This document shows positions 61,114 to 64,000 of a stretch of 64,000 bases of DNA, one piece after another. Position numbers and translations under genes: made by a program. The notes beneath the pieces are model-generated. The model saw only the letters and a list, made by a program, of their open reading frames with translations, did no database searches and was not told where the DNA came from. The stretch's first letter is position 1. Each line of letters starts with the position of its first letter. The DNA is from Orychophragmus violaceus. Lineage: Eukaryota; Streptophyta; Magnoliopsida; Brassicales; Brassicaceae. The DNA lies in contig CM058240.1 of assembly GCA_030180135.1 (NCBI GenBank), positions 71,357,581-71,421,580 on the forward strand. Direction: 5' to 3'.

Positions 61114-62242
61114 TGTTGGAATTTCAGATACATCCATGGGGATGATCTGAGAAACAAGTCTGGCTCAAGAGAAATGAGGTAGAATAGGGAAAACAAGCCT
61201 AAGACCCAATTAGGGTTCTTAAGGCGCTAGAGAGAGAAAACTAGGGTTTGCGGTTAAAGAAGGAAACAAAAGCTATTCTACCTCAAACAAATGAACACTT
61301 AAGCTATATGAAAATGTTATCCAAGAGCTTAACATCACATAGGATTGTTTACTCATGATAATGGATGACAAATCAGTAATTAGCTAAGAGGTGTTCTAAG
61401 AAGAAAGAAAAGGAAAACATGTAAGAGCATTATAAACCGAGAGACTCTCACACTTGGATTAGTTATGGAAGAACTATCCAAGTGTGGTTTAGGACTGCCT
61501 TAGCAGCCCATCAAGGCTCTTACATGAGTCTACATTGTGTCTTGTTGAAGATCACAATGAGAGTTTAAGAGAAAGAAACCGCAAGAACAAAACTAAAGGA
61601 AAGAGAGAAAGACTTAAGAGAGAATATCAAGAATCTTGTTGATTACTTGTGAGTGAATTAGCAACTGGATACAATGGCGTGTAAGGCCTTTAAATAGGCT
61701 TACAACTAGGTCAAGACAACAATAAACAAAGACAACAATTCATAAGATCTCAACCGTTGATTCATTGGAGGGAAAGTAGATTTGAACTCAACGGTTGGAT
61801 CTTCTTCTTTCATTTGGATTCTTGTGTCTTCTTGTGCTGATAGTGACATCTCTCTTCCCTTCCTTGGCGTGTTGTAGGTCTGGAGAGAGAGAGTCCACGC
61901 TTCCAAGAGTGATAGTGACTTGTCTTCACTCTTGTTCAGCCCTTAATCTCAACATGTGATCTTCCCTTGTTTAACCTTGTTGCATCCGAGACTTGTGTCT
62001 GAATATGCCCCACTTTTGCACATTGAATCCATCATCTTATTATCATCTGGCCCTGACTTTGCACAGACCATTTTGTGCCCCAACTTTGCACAATCTTCTT
62101 CAAGGAGTGTTGCTTGGATAACACTCTTTTCTTGCTTGTGGAACCACCTCTTTTCTTGTGGAACACTTCTTCTTGCTTTGTTTAGGACTGAGGCTCGGCT
62201 TCTTCAGCCTCTCCTCATCCCATTTACTCCTCCTCTCTAATA
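61114..62242 (-). repeat. E4 3' LTR (inferred, about 1,129 bp)
   Basis: The left edge is fixed by the satellite junction. The right edge is set by analogy: ...CTAATA followed by CTCCCCCGC mirrors ...CAATA followed by CTCCCCCTC in E1-E3. On the element strand it would start TATTAG and end CCAACA. A TATA-like TATTTAAAGG lies near 61685-61694 on the minus strand. Small open frames inside it are not credible genes. Confidence 0.7.
61685..61694 (-). promoter_or_regulatory. Possible TATA box in E4 LTR
   Basis: The minus strand reads TATTTAAAGG in a GC-richer setting (CCTATTTAAAGGCC). It lies near the middle of the LTR, a normal place for an LTR promoter. Confidence 0.4.
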
Positions 62243-62254
62243 CTCCCCCGCAAG
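62243..62254 (-). other. E4 polypurine tract
   Basis: The minus strand reads CTTGCGGGGGAG. It corresponds in position and sequence to the tracts of E1-E3, with one G-for-A-type difference before the G run. Confidence 0.7.
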
Positions 62255-62794
62255 CTTGGTCGCCGGGACTCCATAAGACCAAAGGGAGAAGAGGACCAAA
62301 GGCCAAGCTTGGAGCGGTTGAACTACCTCATTAAAAACCTCCTTAAGTAAAACCTCTTGGGATAAAACCTTAAGGAGGACAAAAAGAGTATAGTCACCTA
62401 CTCAAGATGTAACTTGACCTTGGTATCATCATCTTAACTCACGGCTCACTTCTTTCTCCAACTCTTTCTTTCCTTAGCATTCCTTGGTTTGATCTCTTCT
62501 TGATATGAACTTCTTTGATCTTTGTTGTGTCTTTTGAAACTTGGACTCTATAGTGCTCCGGCCTTTAACCCCAACATTGATAATCCTTCTCTTCCTGAGT
62601 TGAACTTCAAGTTGGTCTCATCTTCCTCTTGGAAAGACTTCAAGACTTGCGGATGCTCCTCATAGCTCCTTCACTTTCTAATGCTCCTCAAGCATGTCTT
62701 TATCTTTTCCTTCAACACAAAGGTTTAAAGGAAACATGTTAAGTGTGTGCAAGACATTTAGAACATTAGCTAAGCATTAAACCTTTATGTTTAG

Positions 62795-62910
62795 AAACGT
62801 TTTGAGTATTAGTTTTAAAACGTTTTTGAATTGAAACACATGATCACAACAAGATACTTAAGAGAAAAACAAGTCTAAAACGTTTTGAGAATAAGGTTTA
62901 AAACATTTTG
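62795..62910. repeat. Imperfect direct repeat containing AAACGTTTTGAG
   Basis: About 32 bp starting at 62795 recurs at 62878 with a few differences. Each copy begins AAACGTTTTGAG and ends with a TTTAAAAC word. The AAAACGTTTT core is palindromic. Confidence 0.65.
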
Positions 62911-63772
62911 ACTTTGAAAACTTCACATAATCAAGAGAACTCATAAGATGGAAGCTTAATGAAAAATGAAAAAGAGGGTTTAGAAGTAGCCTGATTTCTT
63001 GTTGCGGTTGGGAGTGATTGAATGTTTGCCTTGTTGGAACATAACCATGACTGATCCAACAAGCTCCCCCGCACCCTTGAATGGCTCTTCACCATGCGCA
63101 TACACAGCTTGTACAACTCCTTGTACAGCTTCTTGAACAAGGCCTCTTCCTCCTTTGAATGGACAGCTTGTAAACCGCCTTCTTCTTTGGGAAGATCCTT
63201 GAACCATGAGCTCATCCACCAGCTGACTCCCAACTCGGTTATGGCTCCAACAAAATGAGGATTTCAGCTTATCCACAACTCCATGAGTTCACTGGTTTTG
63301 TTGGAGACTTCTTCAGCTCCTCAACCACACAACTCCAATAACATCAGCTTGAACCGCCACTTAGAGTGTGCACCCTCCTTTTGTGACTGATCCTCACTGC
63401 CAACACTTCTCCATTCCTCCTAAGAACACCAAGAACAAACACATAACATTCTCAAGCAACACAAGTCTGGCCAGAACCATGAGCTTGATTAAGTTTCTGT
63501 GAAAGAAAAGAATGGGCTCTTTAGGAGTGAATTTTGAGAGAGAGAATAAGAAAAGAAAAGAAAAATGAAGAATGGGAGAATGGATGACACAACTCAGATT
63601 TAAGAGTGTGTGCATCAGAGTATAAAGGAGTTTGAGAGTGAGAGAGAATGAGAATGTGATTTTGGAAGACAAAGCTCAGATTTAAGAGTATGTGAGCCAA
63701 AATCAGAGTATTAGAGAGTATGGGAGAATAAGAGTATGTAAAGAAAAGAATGAAAAGAAAAAAAATGTTTCA

Positions 63773-63868
63773 GGTTCAGGGACTAAGTTGTGCTTAGTTT
63801 AACTCAGAAACTTAAGTGTTTAAGGTTCAGGGACTGAGTGTTTTTCTCAGTTTAACTCATAAACAACC
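63773..63868. repeat. 51-bp imperfect tandem duplication in E4
   Basis: ggttcagggact at 63773 recurs at 63824. Both copies continue with a variable middle and then agtttaactca followed by gaaac or taaac. Confidence 0.75.
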
Positions 63869-64000
63869 ACATGAAAAAGAACCAGAGAAGTTAAGAGTGA
63901 AAGAAGCAATGATGTGCTCTTACACTTCTCTGATTTTTCTCAACAAGAACTTGTTGCCTCCCAAAGACAATGGAGCAACAAGCAGAACGTCTATGGTTCA

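Larger units (their letters stand above)
61114..64000 (-). mobile_element. E4: different LTR retrotransposon, 3' part only
   Basis: The satellite text gatcaaag is followed at 61114 by unrelated DNA starting TGTTGGAATTTC. A polypurine tract in minus orientation lies 1.13 kb further on, so 61114-62242 reads as the 3' LTR of a minus-strand element that leaves the window. Just inside, the words cctcattaaaaacc and cttgggataaaacc match the equivalent place in E1-E3, which suggests a copia relationship. Unlike E1-E3, no RT or RNase H frame is found in the 1.7 kb next to the LTR. It may be a non-autonomous or decayed element. The 5' LTR, primer site and second target copy are not in the window; the expected duplication would be CAAAG. 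Confidence 0.8.
62255..64000 (-). other. E4 internal region without recognised coding domain
   Basis: The first 150 bp resemble the 3' untranslated region of E1-E3. Further on there is an AT-rich stretch with a repeated AAACGTTTTGAG word (62795-62910), two overlapping minus-strand open frames of about 100 residues (62931-63276) that match no family I recognise, and a purine-rich zone (63530-63770). No integrase, RT, RNase H, protease or zinc-knuckle motif was seen. The two small frames are basic and low in complexity and may be chance. Confidence 0.55.

Noticed and set aside
62931..63276. Overlapping minus-strand frames of 98 and 100 codons in E4 as genes
   Set aside because: Two frames compete over the same DNA, composition is biased, no domain is recognised, and neither sits where a copia pol domain would. 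They are described only as part of the internal region.

Overview
The window is repeat DNA from a nuclear plant chromosome. No host protein-coding gene, tRNA, rRNA or CRISPR array was found. The DNA is AT-rich and built from a tandem satellite with monomers of about 216-220 bp. Intact Ty1/copia retrotransposons with a plant-type initiator-methionine tRNA primer site interrupt it. This points to a flowering plant and a centromeric, pericentromeric or other heterochromatic array. Brassicaceae is a possibility suggested by the overall look of the elements, but the sequence read by eye does not prove it.

Layout: 1 to about 6,600 is satellite with unequal, partly degenerate monomers. From about 6,000 to 32,802 the array becomes strongly homogenised. 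It contains nested multi-monomer blocks, the clearest being three consecutive near-identical 3,915-bp units of 18 monomers (18151-29895), preceded by a 14-monomer version that lacks four monomers (15110-18150). A complete copia element (E1, 32803-38567) follows, then 3.4 kb of satellite, E2 (42005-47869), 1.5 kb of satellite, E3 (49399-55169) and 5.9 kb of satellite up to 61113. A different LTR retrotransposon (E4) starts at 61114 with a long LTR and runs out of the window.

E1, E2 and E3 all lie on the minus strand. Each has LTR pairs of equal length that look identical by eye, a perfect 5-bp target-site duplication, a primer site touching the 5' LTR, a polypurine tract touching the 3' LTR, and one uninterrupted gag-pol frame of 1467-1470 residues with every catalytic motif present. 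They appear very young and potentially autonomous. The uninterrupted version of each target site can be found in a duplicated satellite block elsewhere in the window. This orders the events: satellite block duplication came first, retrotransposon insertion second.

The points most worth a second look are: the clustering of related copia insertions in one satellite, two of them in sites only 1 bp apart in monomer coordinates; their TA...CA LTR ends; the swapped or extended LTR termini that distinguish E1, E2 and E3; the layered history of satellite amplification; and the pol-less start of E4.
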